A stretch of 64,000 nt of DNA from NCBI RefSeq assembly GCF_004341205.1, contig NZ_SLUL01000003.1, forward strand, positions 1 through 64,000. The letters are read 5' to 3'. This stretch comes from Thermolongibacillus altinsuensis. Lineage in GTDB: Bacteria > Bacillota > Bacilli > Bacillales > Anoxybacillaceae. Positions 39,088-48,900 of this stretch are shown here, piece by piece; positions within the stretch are counted from its first letter, which is position 1, and the number at the start of each line of letters is the position of its first letter. A program made the position numbers and the translations under genes. Below the pieces are notes generated by a model. It had not been told where the DNA came from. It searched no databases and worked only from the letters and a program-made list of their open reading frames with translations.

Positions 39088-40779
39088 ATGAAATTGGTGA
39101 TTATGATCTTGCTCCTGATTGCTGGAGTAATTACATATAGCTACATTTATCGAAAGCGGTTGTATAAACAAATTGATCGGTTAGAAGAATGGAAGATTGC
39201 GTTGATGAATCGCCCAGTCCCTGAAGAATTGTCAAAAGTAAAATCGTTAAACTTGATGGGAGAAACGGAGCAATTATTTGAACGATGGCGCAACGAGTGG
39301 GATGAAATTGTAGCCGTAAAGTTGCCGGACATTGAGGAAAAATTGATCGACATTGAAGAAGAAATTGTCAAATATCGTTTTGTGAAAGCGAAAGCCGAAC
39401 TTTTAAAAACGGAACAGCAGTTAAGGAAAATCGAAGAGGAAATCCAGCAAATTCTTGTTGAGCTTCAAGAATTGATCGGCAGCGAGGAAAAAAACCGCAC
39501 GGAAATTGAACAATTGAAGGAACTGTATCGACAAGTAAAAAAAGCGTTGCTCACCCATCGTCATTCATTTGGCAATGCAGAAATGTCGTTGGAACAGCGC
39601 GTAAACGAATTGCAGGAGAAATTTCATGAGTTTACAGAGTTAACAAAAGAGGGAAACTATTTAGCTGCTCGTGAAGTTGTGCTTTACATAAATAACGAGT
39701 TAAATGAATTGAACGAGCTAATTGAACAAATTCCGCTTCTTCTAAGCGATTGTCAAGTAGAAATTCCAGCGCAATTAGACAATATTTTAGACGGTTACCG
39801 TGAAATGTTGGAAAAAGGATATATTTTAGACCATCTTCCGATCGAAAAAGAAGTGGAAGAAATTCGTCAAAAATTAGAGCATTGTATGATGCTTATTGAA
39901 ACGTTAGCGTTGCATGAAGCGCAAAAAGAGCTTGCCGAAATAAAAGATGATATAGACACGTTGTACGACTTGCTTGAAAAGGAAGTGCTCGCTCAACAAT
40001 TCGTCCAAAACGAAATCGGAAACATTGAGCAAACGCTTTATCAATTAGAAGAAGAAACGAAAGAAACGCGAGATGAAACGTTATTTGTGCAGCAAAGCTA
40101 CCAGCTTTCGCAAAGCGACCTTGAAAAATATCGCCAAATCGAAAAACAAGTTCAGCAATTAATGAAGCGATTTATGCTCATTCAAACGAAACTGTTAGAA
40201 GAACGATTGGCACATTCATTCGTTCAAGAAGAGTTAGAAGAAATATTGGCACAAATCCAAGCGGTGAAAGAACAGCATAAGCAGTTTCGCGATCTATTGT
40301 ATGCACTGCGTAAAGATGAATTAGCTGCTCGTGAAAAGTTAGCTGAAATGAAAAAAAGATTATCTGAAGCATTGCGTCTTGTTAAAAAGAGCAAGCTGCC
40401 AGGATTGCCGCAATCGTATACGCTTCAATTAGGTGAAGCGCGTGAAAGTTTGACTCGCGTTTCGTTAAAGTTAGATGAGAAGCCGTTGAACATGGAAGCG
40501 GTCAATCAAACGTTAGATGAAGCGACGATACTCGTACAAAAAATATGCGAGCAAACGAAAGAAATGATTGAACAAGCTGAATTAGTGGAAAAAGTGATCC
40601 AGTATGGCAATCGCTATCGTAGCCGCTATCCAGAGGTGACGGAAGAATTAGAAGAAGCCGAACAGTTATTCCGAAATTATGAGTACGAACTTGCATTACA
40701 GAAAGCGATTGCCGCGGTTGAACAAGTTGAACGTGGCGCTTTTGAACGCATTCAAGCGCTGCTAAAAGAAAACGAGTGA
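39088..40779 (+). CDS. ezrA: Septation ring formation regulator EzrA
   Basis: Membrane-anchored spectrin-like protein of 563 residues that restrains FtsZ ring assembly and recruits wall synthases. One N-terminal helix (LVIMILLLIAGVITYSYIY) is followed by long coiled coils. The usual C-terminal region (YRSRYPEVTEELEEAEQLFRNYEYELAL) is present. ATG 39088 follows AAGGAGG. The 200 bases upstream hold a weak promoter (TATCAT at 39014) only. Confidence 0.95.
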   Translation: MKLVIMILLLIAGVITYSYIYRKRLYKQIDRLEEWKIALMNRPVPEELSKVKSLNLMGETEQLFERWRNEWDEIVAVKLPDIEEKLIDIEEEIVKYRFVKAKAELLKTEQQLRKIEEEIQQILVELQELIGSEEKNRTEIEQLKELYRQVKKALLTHRHSFGNAEMSLEQRVNELQEKFHEFTELTKEGNYLAAREVVLYINNELNELNELIEQIPLLLSDCQVEIPAQLDNILDGYREMLEKGYILDHLPIEKEVEEIRQKLEHCMMLIETLALHEAQKELAEIKDDIDTLYDLLEKEVLAQQFVQNEIGNIEQTLYQLEEETKETRDETLFVQQSYQLSQSDLEKYRQIEKQVQQLMKRFMLIQTKLLEERLAHSFVQEELEEILAQIQAVKEQHKQFRDLLYALRKDELAAREKLAEMKKRLSEALRLVKKSKLPGLPQSYTLQLGEARESLTRVSLKLDEKPLNMEAVNQTLDEATILVQKICEQTKEMIEQAELVEKVIQYGNRYRSRYPEVTEELEEAEQLFRNYEYELALQKAIAAVEQVERGAFERIQALLKENE

Positions 40780-40805
40780 AGGGGAGAACCTTTCACTCGT
40801 TTTTT
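40770..40805. terminator. Bidirectional terminator, ezrA / braB
   Basis: AACGAGTGAA/TTCACTCGTT stem with T and A runs, overlapping the ezrA stop. Confidence 0.9.
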
Positions 40806-42150
40806 ATCCGATTTTTCGTTGTTGCTGAGGTGTTGATTTCATTCGCAACTGCGCAATCGCAAAGCCGATTAAACCACCGATGATTGCAGGAATGAACCAA
40901 CCAACTCCTTGTTCAAATAACGGCAAAACGGCTTTGTATATACGTAAAATAAACGTGACATCGATGCCGGCTGCGTTGAATCCTTCAACGATACTAATGA
41001 TGAATGTGCTAAACAACGCTCCGATATACACCTCTTGTCTGCCGTGAAAATGCTCATGTAAAAATGAAAGAGCAACAAGAACGATCGATAGTGGATAAAG
41101 GGTAATCAACACAGGGATCGAAAGTTTAATCAATTGTGTTAAGCCAACATTAGCAATCAGTGCGCTAAAGATGCTTATCAATATGACAAGTTTTTTATAA
41201 TTTAGTTTTGGCGAAATTTTCGAAAAATAACTCGCGCATGAAGATAAAAGACCCACTGACGTTGTGAGACATGCGAGCATAATGACAATGGATAGTATGA
41301 CGGTTCCGGCTTGTCCAAACAAATGAGTAGCCGCTTGACTAATAATTTCTCCGCCATTTTGTTTATATCCGATGGCTTCCACGCTTGAAGCCCCAATAAA
41401 TGCAAGTGAGAAATAAACGAATATTAAACCGATCGCTGCCACTATTCCTGATTGAATGCAAAGTTTTGCCACCGTTTTATGATTGGAAACGCCTTTTTCT
41501 TTAATGGCGTTAACGACGATAATCCCAAATACTAATGCGGCAATCGCATCCATTGTTAAATATCCCTCAATGAACCCTTTGAAAAAAGGAGCGTCTGCAT
41601 ACGCTTTGGTTGGAGCTTGAAAAGGTCCCATCGGCGTCCATATGCTTTTCATAAAAAATAAAACAAGTCCAATCAATAAAAGCGGTGTCAATAGTTTTCC
41701 GATGCGATCAACCAATTTGGATGGATTGAGAGCGAGCCAAAGCGACAAGGCAAAGTAGGCGATGGTATAAATCGCCATCATCGCTGATCGATCGACGGTT
41801 TCTGGAAGAAAAGGTGTAATTCCAATCTCGAAAGAAACCGTTCCCGTGCGTGGAATGCCGAAAAAAGGCCCGATGGCTAAATACGTGGTTGCGGTAAGAA
41901 TAACCCCAAATAATGGATGGGCGCGACTTGCAAGGGATTGTAAGTCGCTTCCAGATCGAGCGATTGCACTAACGGCTAAAATCGGTAGTCCTACTCCTGT
42001 GGTAATAAATCCAGCAATGGCGCTCCAAACGTTTTCTCCTGCAGCTTGGCCAAGAGCGGTTGGGAAAATCAAATTGCCGGCGCCGAAAAATAGAGCAAAT
42101 AACATAAAACCAATGGCAACGACTTCTTTTAAAGATAATGTTCGATTCAT
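40804..42150 (-). CDS. braB: Branched-chain amino acid carrier (LIVCS family)
   Basis: Transporter of 448 residues with about 12 membrane segments, Na+/H+-coupled uptake of Leu, Ile and Val. The N-terminus, KEVVAIGFMLFALFFGAGNL, is the LIVCS signature, followed by FPTALGQAAG. AGGAGG precedes the start. In B. subtilis braB lies at this position between ezrA and nifZ. Confidence 0.94.
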   Translation of the reverse strand: MNRTLSLKEVVAIGFMLFALFFGAGNLIFPTALGQAAGENVWSAIAGFITTGVGLPILAVSAIARSGSDLQSLASRAHPLFGVILTATTYLAIGPFFGIPRTGTVSFEIGITPFLPETVDRSAMMAIYTIAYFALSLWLALNPSKLVDRIGKLLTPLLLIGLVLFFMKSIWTPMGPFQAPTKAYADAPFFKGFIEGYLTMDAIAALVFGIIVVNAIKEKGVSNHKTVAKLCIQSGIVAAIGLIFVYFSLAFIGASSVEAIGYKQNGGEIISQAATHLFGQAGTVILSIVIMLACLTTSVGLLSSCASYFSKISPKLNYKKLVILISIFSALIANVGLTQLIKLSIPVLITLYPLSIVLVALSFLHEHFHGRQEVYIGALFSTFIISIVEGFNAAGIDVTFILRIYKAVLPLFEQGVGWFIPAIIGGLIGFAIAQLRMKSTPQQQRKIG

Positions 42151-42267
42151 GTTCTACCTCCTGCGATGTCTTTTTGACATTATCTATACTATCATACAAA
42201 ATAGGAATTTTGTTGTTTTTACAAAAAGTTTAACTTTTTTAAATATTCTTTGATTATTTCTTTTTTT

Positions 42268-42313
42268 GCAAAATGTGTGATAATATAAGTTCGCAAAAAA
42301 TGTGATAATATTA
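42268..42313 (+). repeat. Short direct repeat upstream of nifZ
   Basis: Two 21-base copies (42268-42288, 42293-42313) that differ at three positions, 25 bases apart, each containing TGTGATAAT. TGTGATAAT resembles an extended -10 element, so the duplication may give tandem promoters. Confidence 0.65.
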
Positions 42314-42361
42314 AGAAGGCTATTTCTATATGACCATTGTTTTTAATGGAGGCTTGCAATC

Positions 42362-43510
42362 ATGATTTATTTAGACAATAGTGCCACAACAAAAGTTTTC
42401 CCAGAAGCGCTTGAATCATTTACAGCGGTTGCGACGAATTATTTTGGCAATCCATCTTCGTTACATGAATTAGGAATGCAAGCAGAGCGATTATTGATCC
42501 AAGCACGTGAGCAAATTGCACGTTTGCTGCATGTGAAAGCAACGGAAATCATTTTCACATCAGGCGGAACGGAAAGCAACAATATGGCGATTAAAGGAAT
42601 TGCATGGCAACATCGTCATCGCGGTCGCCATATCATCACAACGAGCATTGAGCATCCATCTGTGGCAGAAGCATGCAAACAGCTTGAACAGCTCGGATTT
42701 GAAGTGACGTACTTGCCTGTCGACGAACGAGGAATTGTTTCTGTTGAGGATGTTGAAAAAGCGATTCGCGAGGATACCATTCTCGTTTCGATCATGCACG
42801 TAAACAATGAAATTGGTTCCATTCAACCAATTGAGCAAATCGGAGCGACATTAAAAAAGTATCCTAAAATTTTCTTTCATGTAGATCATGTTCAAGGGGT
42901 AACGAAAGTTCCGCTCGATTTTAAGAAAGCGAATATTGATTTATGTACGATGTCAGCTCATAAATTTCATGGCTTAAAAGGTGCAGGAATTTTATATGTG
43001 CGTGAAGGCGTTAAGTTATCGCCTCTTTTAGCAGGTGGCGCTCAAGAAATGCAGCTTCGTTCTGGTACGGAGAATGTGGCTGGAATTGTGGCGATGGCGA
43101 AAGCATTGCGACTCGCTTTTGAAAAGTATGAAAAAGCGCGTCAAGAATTGAATGAAATGAAACGTCTTTTAATTGCCGAACTATCTAAAATTGAAGGGAT
43201 TCAAGTGAACACACCAGTGGATCATTCAGCGCCGCATATTGTTAATTTTTCTATAAATGGTCTAAAATCAGAAGTGTTTGTTCATGAATTAGAAAAGCAA
43301 CAAATTTATGTTTCAACCACATCAGCTTGCTCTTCGCGCAAAAAGGCACCGAGCAAGACGTTATTAGCGATGGGAGCAGACCAGAAACGGGCTGAAAGTT
43401 CAATACGAATCAGCTTGTCGTATGAAAATCATCGTGGACAATTATCACTTATTATTGAAGCAATAAAACATGCACTAAAAAAATTACAAGAAGTAGCGAG
43501 GGAAATGTGA
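42362..43510 (+). CDS. nifZ: Cysteine desulfurase NifZ
   Basis: PLP enzyme of 382 residues that takes sulfur from cysteine as a persulfide. The PLP lysine is K201 in SAHKFHG; the catalytic cysteine is C323 in TSACSSRKK. It overlaps thiI by one base, and in B. subtilis NifZ passes sulfur directly to ThiI for 4-thiouridine in tRNA, so it is called nifZ rather than iscS. GGAGG precedes ATG 42362. An upstream direct repeat may affect its promoter. Confidence 0.93.
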   Translation: MIYLDNSATTKVFPEALESFTAVATNYFGNPSSLHELGMQAERLLIQAREQIARLLHVKATEIIFTSGGTESNNMAIKGIAWQHRHRGRHIITTSIEHPSVAEACKQLEQLGFEVTYLPVDERGIVSVEDVEKAIREDTILVSIMHVNNEIGSIQPIEQIGATLKKYPKIFFHVDHVQGVTKVPLDFKKANIDLCTMSAHKFHGLKGAGILYVREGVKLSPLLAGGAQEMQLRSGTENVAGIVAMAKALRLAFEKYEKARQELNEMKRLLIAELSKIEGIQVNTPVDHSAPHIVNFSINGLKSEVFVHELEKQQIYVSTTSACSSRKKAPSKTLLAMGADQKRAESSIRISLSYENHRGQLSLIIEAIKHALKKLQEVAREM

Positions 43511-44715
43511 TGAAGTACGACCGTATTTTAATTCGTTATGGTGAGATGTCAACAAAAGGAAAAAACCGTAAACAATTTATTTATCGTTTGAAGCGAAACA
43601 TCGCAAAAAAGCTTAAAGATTTTCCAACGATTCGCATTGAAGAAACGCGCGATCGCATGTATATTCGTTTAAATGATGCACCTCATGAACCAATTATAGA
43701 ACGGTTAAAGGACGTTTTTGGTATTCAGTCATTTAGTTTAGCGTTAAAAACGGAAAGTGATTTAGAAAAAATAAAAGAAGCGACACTTTCTTTTGTTAAG
43801 GAACTCCCGTATGAAGGAAAGACATTCAAAATATCGGCAAGACGCGCAGATAAGCGATTCCCGCTTAACAGCAATGAATTAAATTATGAACTTGGCAGCC
43901 ATATTTTACGAAATACGGACAATTTAACAGTGGACGTTCATAATCCGGATATTGACGTTCGGGTGGAAGTGAGAGAAGAAGGAACGTATATTACGTGTGC
44001 CGATGTAGCAGGTGCAGGTGGATTGCCTGTTGGAACGAGCGGGAAAGCAATGCTTATGCTTTCAGGTGGAATCGACAGCCCCGTTGCCGGATATTTAGCG
44101 ATGAAGCGGGGATTAGAAATTGAAGCCGTTCATTTTTTCAGTCCTCCATTTACGAGTGAACGGGCAAAGCAAAAAGTCATTGACTTAGTGAAGCGATTGA
44201 CAACATTCGGTGGAACGATTCGTTTGCATATTGTTCCGTTTACCGATATTCAGCAAGAGATTTATAGAAAAGTGCCTGAAAATTATTCACTTATTTCGAC
44301 AAGAAGAGCGATGTTGAGAATTACGGATGAAATTCGCAAAAAGGAACAGGGATTGGCGATTGTAACAGGTGAAAGTTTAGGACAAGTGGCAAGCCAAACG
44401 CTTGAAAGCATGTATGTCATTAATGATGTGACAACAACCCCAATTATTCGTCCGCTGGTTGCGATGGATAAGACGGAAATTATTGATATATCCAAACGCA
44501 TCGGAACGCATGAAATTTCGATTCGACCTTATGAAGATTGTTGTACAATTTTCACGCCAAAAGCTCCAAAGACGAGACCGAAAAAAGAAAAGGTCATCCA
44601 GTACGAAAAGGTTTTGACGCTTGATGACATGATTGCTGAAGCTGTTCAAAAAACAGAAACGATCACAATAACAGAAAATGATTTGGTTCATGAAGAGTTG
44701 AATGATTTATTTTGA
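43510..44715 (+). CDS. thiI: tRNA 4-thiouridine synthase ThiI
   Basis: Protein of 401 residues that thiolates U8 of tRNA. An N-terminal ferredoxin-like region and THUMP domain (about 60-165) precede the PP-loop pyrophosphatase domain LMLSGGIDSPVAGYLAMKRG. There is no C-terminal rhodanese domain, as usual in Bacillus, so sulfur must come straight from NifZ. ATG 43510 shares a base with the nifZ stop and follows GAGGG. Confidence 0.95.
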   Translation: MKYDRILIRYGEMSTKGKNRKQFIYRLKRNIAKKLKDFPTIRIEETRDRMYIRLNDAPHEPIIERLKDVFGIQSFSLALKTESDLEKIKEATLSFVKELPYEGKTFKISARRADKRFPLNSNELNYELGSHILRNTDNLTVDVHNPDIDVRVEVREEGTYITCADVAGAGGLPVGTSGKAMLMLSGGIDSPVAGYLAMKRGLEIEAVHFFSPPFTSERAKQKVIDLVKRLTTFGGTIRLHIVPFTDIQQEIYRKVPENYSLISTRRAMLRITDEIRKKEQGLAIVTGESLGQVASQTLESMYVINDVTTTPIIRPLVAMDKTEIIDISKRIGTHEISIRPYEDCCTIFTPKAPKTRPKKEKVIQYEKVLTLDDMIAEAVQKTETITITENDLVHEELNDLF

Positions 44716-44740
44716 TCGTAAAAATTACCACATTCCTTTA

Positions 44741-44771
44741 TGCATGTTGCCATGTTGTTTGACACACTCTA
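44741..44771 (+). promoter_or_regulatory. Sigma-G promoter of sspA
   Basis: TGCATG, 18 bases, CACTCTA. This fits TGHATR and all but one base of CATWMTA, as expected for forespore expression of an SASP gene. Confidence 0.75.
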
Positions 44772-44795
44772 TAGGCACAAGGGGGTGAAAAACAC

Positions 44796-44993
44796 ATGGC
44801 AAATCAAAATCAATTACTCGTCCCTGGCGTGCAACAAGCTCTTGATCAAATGAAGTATGAGATCGCTCAAGAGTTCGGTGTACAACTTGGTCCAGATGCA
44901 ACTGCGCGAGCAAATGGTTCTGTCGGCGGTGAGATTACAAAGCGTCTTGTTCAAATGGCGGAACAACAATTAGGCGGAACATTTCAAAGATAA
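44796..44993 (+). CDS. sspA: Small acid-soluble spore protein, alpha/beta type
   Basis: DNA-binding spore protein of 65 residues that coats forespore DNA and protects it from UV and heat. The germination-protease site is in [11 protein letters not shown], and the second conserved block is [29 protein letters not shown] precedes ATG. A sigma-G promoter lies just upstream and a terminator after. The symbol among alpha/beta paralogues is by position. Confidence 0.93.
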   Translation: MANQNQLLVPGVQQALDQMKYEIAQEFGVQLGPDATARANGSVGGEITKRLVQMAEQQLGGTFQR

Positions 44994-45013
44994 CAAATAG
45001 ATCAATGGATTTT

Positions 45014-45042
45014 GCCGGCGGGTCGATCCCGTCGGTTTTTCT
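45014..45042 (+). terminator. Terminator after sspA
   Basis: CCGGCGGG/CCCGTCGG stem (one G-T pair) with TTTTTCTTT. Confidence 0.88.
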
Positions 45043-45140
45043 TTATTTTAATAATTTTTTTAAATTTCTTATAAAATTATACAAAAAATTTAGACTTTTT
45101 TGTATAATTTTTATGAAAAGATTACAAGGGGGAGAGAATG

Positions 45141-46724
45141 ATGCGCCGAGAAGATTTAATTGCACCAGAAGTGTATAATTTGACAAGCGAGATTGAAAAG
45201 TATGCCCATGACCCAAACCGGATTGCGCTGAAATGGGAAAATGAGGTTGGGGAAACGAAAGAAATTACATATGAACAATTGATCAAAAACGCAAACAAAA
45301 TTGGAAACGCTTTCGTGTCAGCGGGATTAGCGAAAGGTGACAAAGTTCTTGTTATGCTTCCGCGTTTAATTGAAGCGTATGAAGTTTATTTAGGAGCTCT
45401 TAAGGCCGGCTTAGTCATCATTCCAAGCTCTGAAATGCTGCGAACGAAAGATTTGCAATATCGCATCTCGCATGGAGATGTGAAGGGTGTTATTGCTTAT
45501 TTTCCGTATATCGAGCAATTTTCTCAAATTGAAGGGATGGAACGAATTGTAAAGTTTTCGATTGGCGGCCATTCTGAACAGTGGATTGATTTGCAAGATG
45601 AAATGGAAAACAAAAGCGAAGAGTTTGAAGCGGTAAAAACCAATCGTGATGATATGGCATTTTTGTCTTACACATCAGGAACAACAGGAAATCCAAAAGG
45701 AGTGATCCATACGCATGGATGGGCATATGCGCATTTGCGTACAGCAGCTAAAAATTGGCTTTGCATCGAAGAAGGAGATATCGTCTGGGCGACGGCAAGT
45801 CCAGGATGGCAAAAGTGGGTATGGAGTCCGTTTTTATCCACGCTTGGTTCAGGTGCCACCGGTTTTGTGTATCACGGACGCTTTGAGCCTGAGAAGTATT
45901 TACAACTATTAAGTAAACATAATATTAACGTTCTTTGTTGCACGCCGACTGAATATCGTCTAATGGCAAAAGTTCCAAATATAGGGGAATATAAACTTCC
46001 GCATTTACACAGTGCTGTTTCGGCTGGTGAGCCGTTAAACCGCGAAGTTATCGATACATTTGAACGATATTTTCACGTTCAAGTTCGTGACGGATATGGA
46101 CAAACTGAAAATACGCTTCTCGTTGGTGTCGTGAAAGGAATGAAAATTAAACCGGGATCGATGGGCAAGCCAACGCCAGGAAATCGCGTTGAAATTATTA
46201 ACGAATTCGGCGAACCTTGCGCTGTTGGTGAAGTCGGAGATATCGCTGTTCATGTCGAAACGCCGGCTTTATTCAAAGGTTATTACAAAGATCCGGAGCG
46301 TACAGCGATGCAATTCCGTGGCGATTATTATATTACAGGAGATAAGGCTAAGAAAGATGAAGATGGCTATTTTTGGTTTGAAGGTCGCGGCGATGATATT
46401 ATTATTAGCTCGGGGTATACGATTGGACCGTTTGAAGTGGAAGATGCGCTCGTCAAGCACCCATACGTGAAAGAATGTGCTGTTGTCGCAAGCCCGGATG
46501 AAATTCGTGGTCATGTTGTAAAAGCGTTTATCGTTTTGCGCGAGGGAGTCGATGCGAACGATCCAGATTTGATTCCGCAGCTGCAAGAACACGTGAAACA
46601 ACTAACAGCGCCATATAAATATCCGCGTAAAATTGAGTTTGTCAGTGAACTTCCAAAAACGACATCTGGAAAAATTCGTCGGGTTGAATTGCGTGAACGA
46701 GAAATGAGAGCGATGCAAAAATAG
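45141..46724 (+). CDS. ytcI: Acyl-CoA synthetase YtcI (AMP-forming)
   Basis: ANL-family ligase of 527 residues, related to acetyl- and medium-chain acyl-CoA synthetases. Motifs: YTSGTTGNPKG, DGYGQTEN, YYITGDKA and the A10 loop PKTTSGKIRR. Its substrate is not fixed by sequence; shorter-chain acids are likely. It is a second such enzyme in the window besides AcsA and could be another acetylation target, but that is inference. ATG 45141 is six bases after GGGGGAG; ATG 45138 is closer. Confidence 0.9.
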   Translation: MRREDLIAPEVYNLTSEIEKYAHDPNRIALKWENEVGETKEITYEQLIKNANKIGNAFVSAGLAKGDKVLVMLPRLIEAYEVYLGALKAGLVIIPSSEMLRTKDLQYRISHGDVKGVIAYFPYIEQFSQIEGMERIVKFSIGGHSEQWIDLQDEMENKSEEFEAVKTNRDDMAFLSYTSGTTGNPKGVIHTHGWAYAHLRTAAKNWLCIEEGDIVWATASPGWQKWVWSPFLSTLGSGATGFVYHGRFEPEKYLQLLSKHNINVLCCTPTEYRLMAKVPNIGEYKLPHLHSAVSAGEPLNREVIDTFERYFHVQVRDGYGQTENTLLVGVVKGMKIKPGSMGKPTPGNRVEIINEFGEPCAVGEVGDIAVHVETPALFKGYYKDPERTAMQFRGDYYITGDKAKKDEDGYFWFEGRGDDIIISSGYTIGPFEVEDALVKHPYVKECAVVASPDEIRGHVVKAFIVLREGVDANDPDLIPQLQEHVKQLTAPYKYPRKIEFVSELPKTTSGKIRRVELREREMRAMQK

Positions 46725-46729
46725 TGGGG

Positions 46730-46763
46730 AAAGAGCTGTCCAAATTTTTTGGACAGCTTTTTT
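46730..46763 (+). terminator. Terminator after ytcI
   Basis: AGCTGTCCAAA/TTTGGACAGCT stem and a run of T. Confidence 0.92.
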
Positions 46764-46798
46764 CATTAGTCAAAAAACTGCTGAATGTGATGATGATA

Positions 46799-46825
46799 GA
46801 AAAGAGGCGGATGGAGCCTCTTTTC
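46799..46825. terminator. Terminator after nadK2
   Basis: GAAAAGAGGC/GCCTCTTTTC stem between convergent genes, next to the ytcI terminator. Confidence 0.8.
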
Positions 46826-46826
46826 T

Positions 46827-47630
46827 TTATAAAAATGTTCGTTTGACTTTTTCCCAGAAAGAATTGTCTTTTAATTTAACGGTTTTAATGACTTTGCCGC
46901 TTAATGTAATTTCGATTTTTTCAATATGTTGAATGCTTAATGCTTCGTTGTCCATTCCAATAATTGGATAGTCATTTCCGTCTTGAGCGAGTTTTAATGT
47001 AAGCTTTCGCTGACCGCTTAAAATGAATGAAGATCCAAGCGTACGGTAACGGTTATTGTTTAATGACGCAAGCTCGCTTACTTGGAAACACGGAAGCATC
47101 GGATCAACGACCGCTCCATTCACGGATTTGTTGTAAGCAGTGCTCCCTGTCGGTGTAGCGATAATCATTCCATCGCCGCGAAACGTTTCAAAATGAAGAT
47201 CGTCAATGAACACATCCATGACGAATGTTTTGATAATGCTTGAGCGAATCGAACATTCGTTTAAGCAATAAAATGAAATCGAATCGTTAACGGATACTTG
47301 AATGGTCGGGTATTTTCGAACTTCAATTTGCTCATTTGTCATTGCTTCGATCATTTTCTCGGTATCATGAATGTGAAAATCACAATACATACTTAAAGAA
47401 CCAAGAGTGGATACGCCGGCGTACAAACAATCATCGCGGAAACCGGTTTTACGGACGGCTTGTAAAAACGTTCCGTCTCCGCCAACGCTGACGATAATGT
47501 TTGCTTTTTTGTAGTCATCAACCACATTAAAATCATACTGTTTGGCTAGTTGAATAAGAGGCTGAACTTGCTTCGTTGTTTCATCGTCGTGTTTGTGAAA
47601 AAAATAAATTTTGTTGCGGCGCTCGGTCAT
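46827..47630 (-). CDS. nadK2: NAD kinase 2
   Basis: ATP-dependent kinase of 267 residues that makes NADP. It has the GGDGTFLQAV loop and TPTGSTAYNKSVNGAVV. This is the second Bacillus NAD kinase (YtdI/PpnKB). The start at 47630 is six bases after GGAGGTG and gives the same length as the B. subtilis protein; GTG 47639 overlaps that site. Confidence 0.94.
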   Translation of the reverse strand: MTERRNKIYFFHKHDDETTKQVQPLIQLAKQYDFNVVDDYKKANIIVSVGGDGTFLQAVRKTGFRDDCLYAGVSTLGSLSMYCDFHIHDTEKMIEAMTNEQIEVRKYPTIQVSVNDSISFYCLNECSIRSSIIKTFVMDVFIDDLHFETFRGDGMIIATPTGSTAYNKSVNGAVVDPMLPCFQVSELASLNNNRYRTLGSSFILSGQRKLTLKLAQDGNDYPIIGMDNEALSIQHIEKIEITLSGKVIKTVKLKDNSFWEKVKRTFL

Positions 47631-47758
47631 ATTCGACACCTCCGTGAAAGTCTAATCATTTCTTATTTTACCATCTATTTTCAATTGGTTGCGAGTTGAT
47701 TCGTTTATTTTTCTTTATTTTTGTCGAAAATGGCATGAGGAAGGAGCGTGTAACGTTT

Positions 47759-48406
47759 GTGAAGACGATTTTGATCGTAATACTTTCTTTACTCGTTTTT
47801 ATTGTTATGATTTCATTCATGAATATACGAATTACGATTCAATTTCGACATGAAAACGATGATGATCAATTACGGATAACATTTCGAACATTTTTCGGTC
47901 TTATTCGCTATCGAGTAAGCGTTCCGCTTATTCAGCTTTCTTCACAAACCGTTGGCGTTGTGACGGAACAAAAACAAAGCGGTGGAAAAGATAAAAAGAA
48001 AACATATACGCCTAAAGATACGATCAAAATGCTAAAAAAAGTAAAAGAAAAAATCGAACAAATTGTTCATTTGAATGTGACCATCAAAAAATTTCTCTCC
48101 AATGTATCGGTGACACAATTTCAATGGCATACTCATGTGGGTACGGGAGATGCCGCGAAAACAGGAATGTTGGTCGGGTTAGGTTGGTCATTAAAATATG
48201 GAATCATTGGAATCATCAGCAAGTATATGAGATTAGAAGCTTCCCCCTCCATTGAGCTTATTCCGCACTTTCAAGCGGCGATATCACGCACAGAGTTTAT
48301 ATGTATGATTCGCTTTCGAATCGGATATGCTATATTAGCAGGACTACGAATCGTAAAACATTGGAAAATACGCTCATGGTCAGCGAATAAAGTCGAAAGC
48401 TATTAG
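47759..48406 (+). CDS. ytfI: Membrane protein YtfI (DUF2953)
   Basis: Protein of about 215 residues with an N-terminal membrane helix (TILIVILSLLVFIVMISF), a middle region rich in lysine, and a second hydrophobic patch near TGMLVGLGWSLKYGIIGII. GTG 47759 follows AAGGAGC at ten bases. ytfJ follows 11 bases later. The pair is conserved in spore formers; sporulation use is inferred from that and from GerW. Confidence 0.82.
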   Translation: MKTILIVILSLLVFIVMISFMNIRITIQFRHENDDDQLRITFRTFFGLIRYRVSVPLIQLSSQTVGVVTEQKQSGGKDKKKTYTPKDTIKMLKKVKEKIEQIVHLNVTIKKFLSNVSVTQFQWHTHVGTGDAAKTGMLVGLGWSLKYGIIGIISKYMRLEASPSIELIPHFQAAISRTEFICMIRFRIGYAILAGLRIVKHWKIRSWSANKVESY

Positions 48407-48417
48407 GAGGGAGTCCG

Positions 48418-48852
48418 ATGAGTGAGCATCCAATTCAAGGGCTAATGACAACAGCAATGGAAAATTTAAAACAAATGATCGATGTCAATACCATTATTGG
48501 TGATCCGGTTGAAACGCCAGACGGAAGCGTGATTTTAACTGTTTCAAAAGTTGGATTTGGCTTTGCGGCGGGCGGTACGGAATTTATGCCAGCAACTGTA
48601 AAAGAAAATGAGAAAGACAATCATCCGTTTGGTGGAGGGAGTGGCGGAGGTGTATCGATTACACCAATCGCTTTTTTAATTGTCAACGCTTCAGGTGTGA
48701 AACTTCTTCATGTCGATGAAAGCACACACTTATATGAAAAAATTCTTGACCTTGCTCCGCAGGCAATTGAAAAAATTCAACAGATGTTTAACAAAAAAGA
48801 GAAGCAAGAAGCAAAGCTAAAAGAAAAGCAAGAGATTGATTTTGATATTTAG
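48418..48852 (+). CDS. gerW: Sporulation protein YtfJ/GerW
   Basis: Protein of 144 residues of the YtfJ family (GerW in B. subtilis, needed for L-alanine germination). The opening HPIQGLMTTAMENLKQMID and the glycine-rich FAAGGTEF and FGGGSGGGVSI segments are typical. It shares a unit with ytfI; AGGAGGGAG precedes the start. Confidence 0.9.
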   Translation: MSEHPIQGLMTTAMENLKQMIDVNTIIGDPVETPDGSVILTVSKVGFGFAAGGTEFMPATVKENEKDNHPFGGGSGGGVSITPIAFLIVNASGVKLLHVDESTHLYEKILDLAPQAIEKIQQMFNKKEKQEAKLKEKQEIDFDI

Positions 48853-48867
48853 TTTCATTATAAATAA

Positions 48868-48896
48868 TTGAATTTTTTTGATATTAACGTTATGAT
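48868..48896 (+). promoter_or_regulatory. Sigma-A promoter of tpx
   Basis: TTGAAT, 17 bases, TATGAT (48891-48896). It puts the start point at the edge of the 16-base tandem repeat. Confidence 0.75.
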
Positions 48897-48900
48897 GGGT

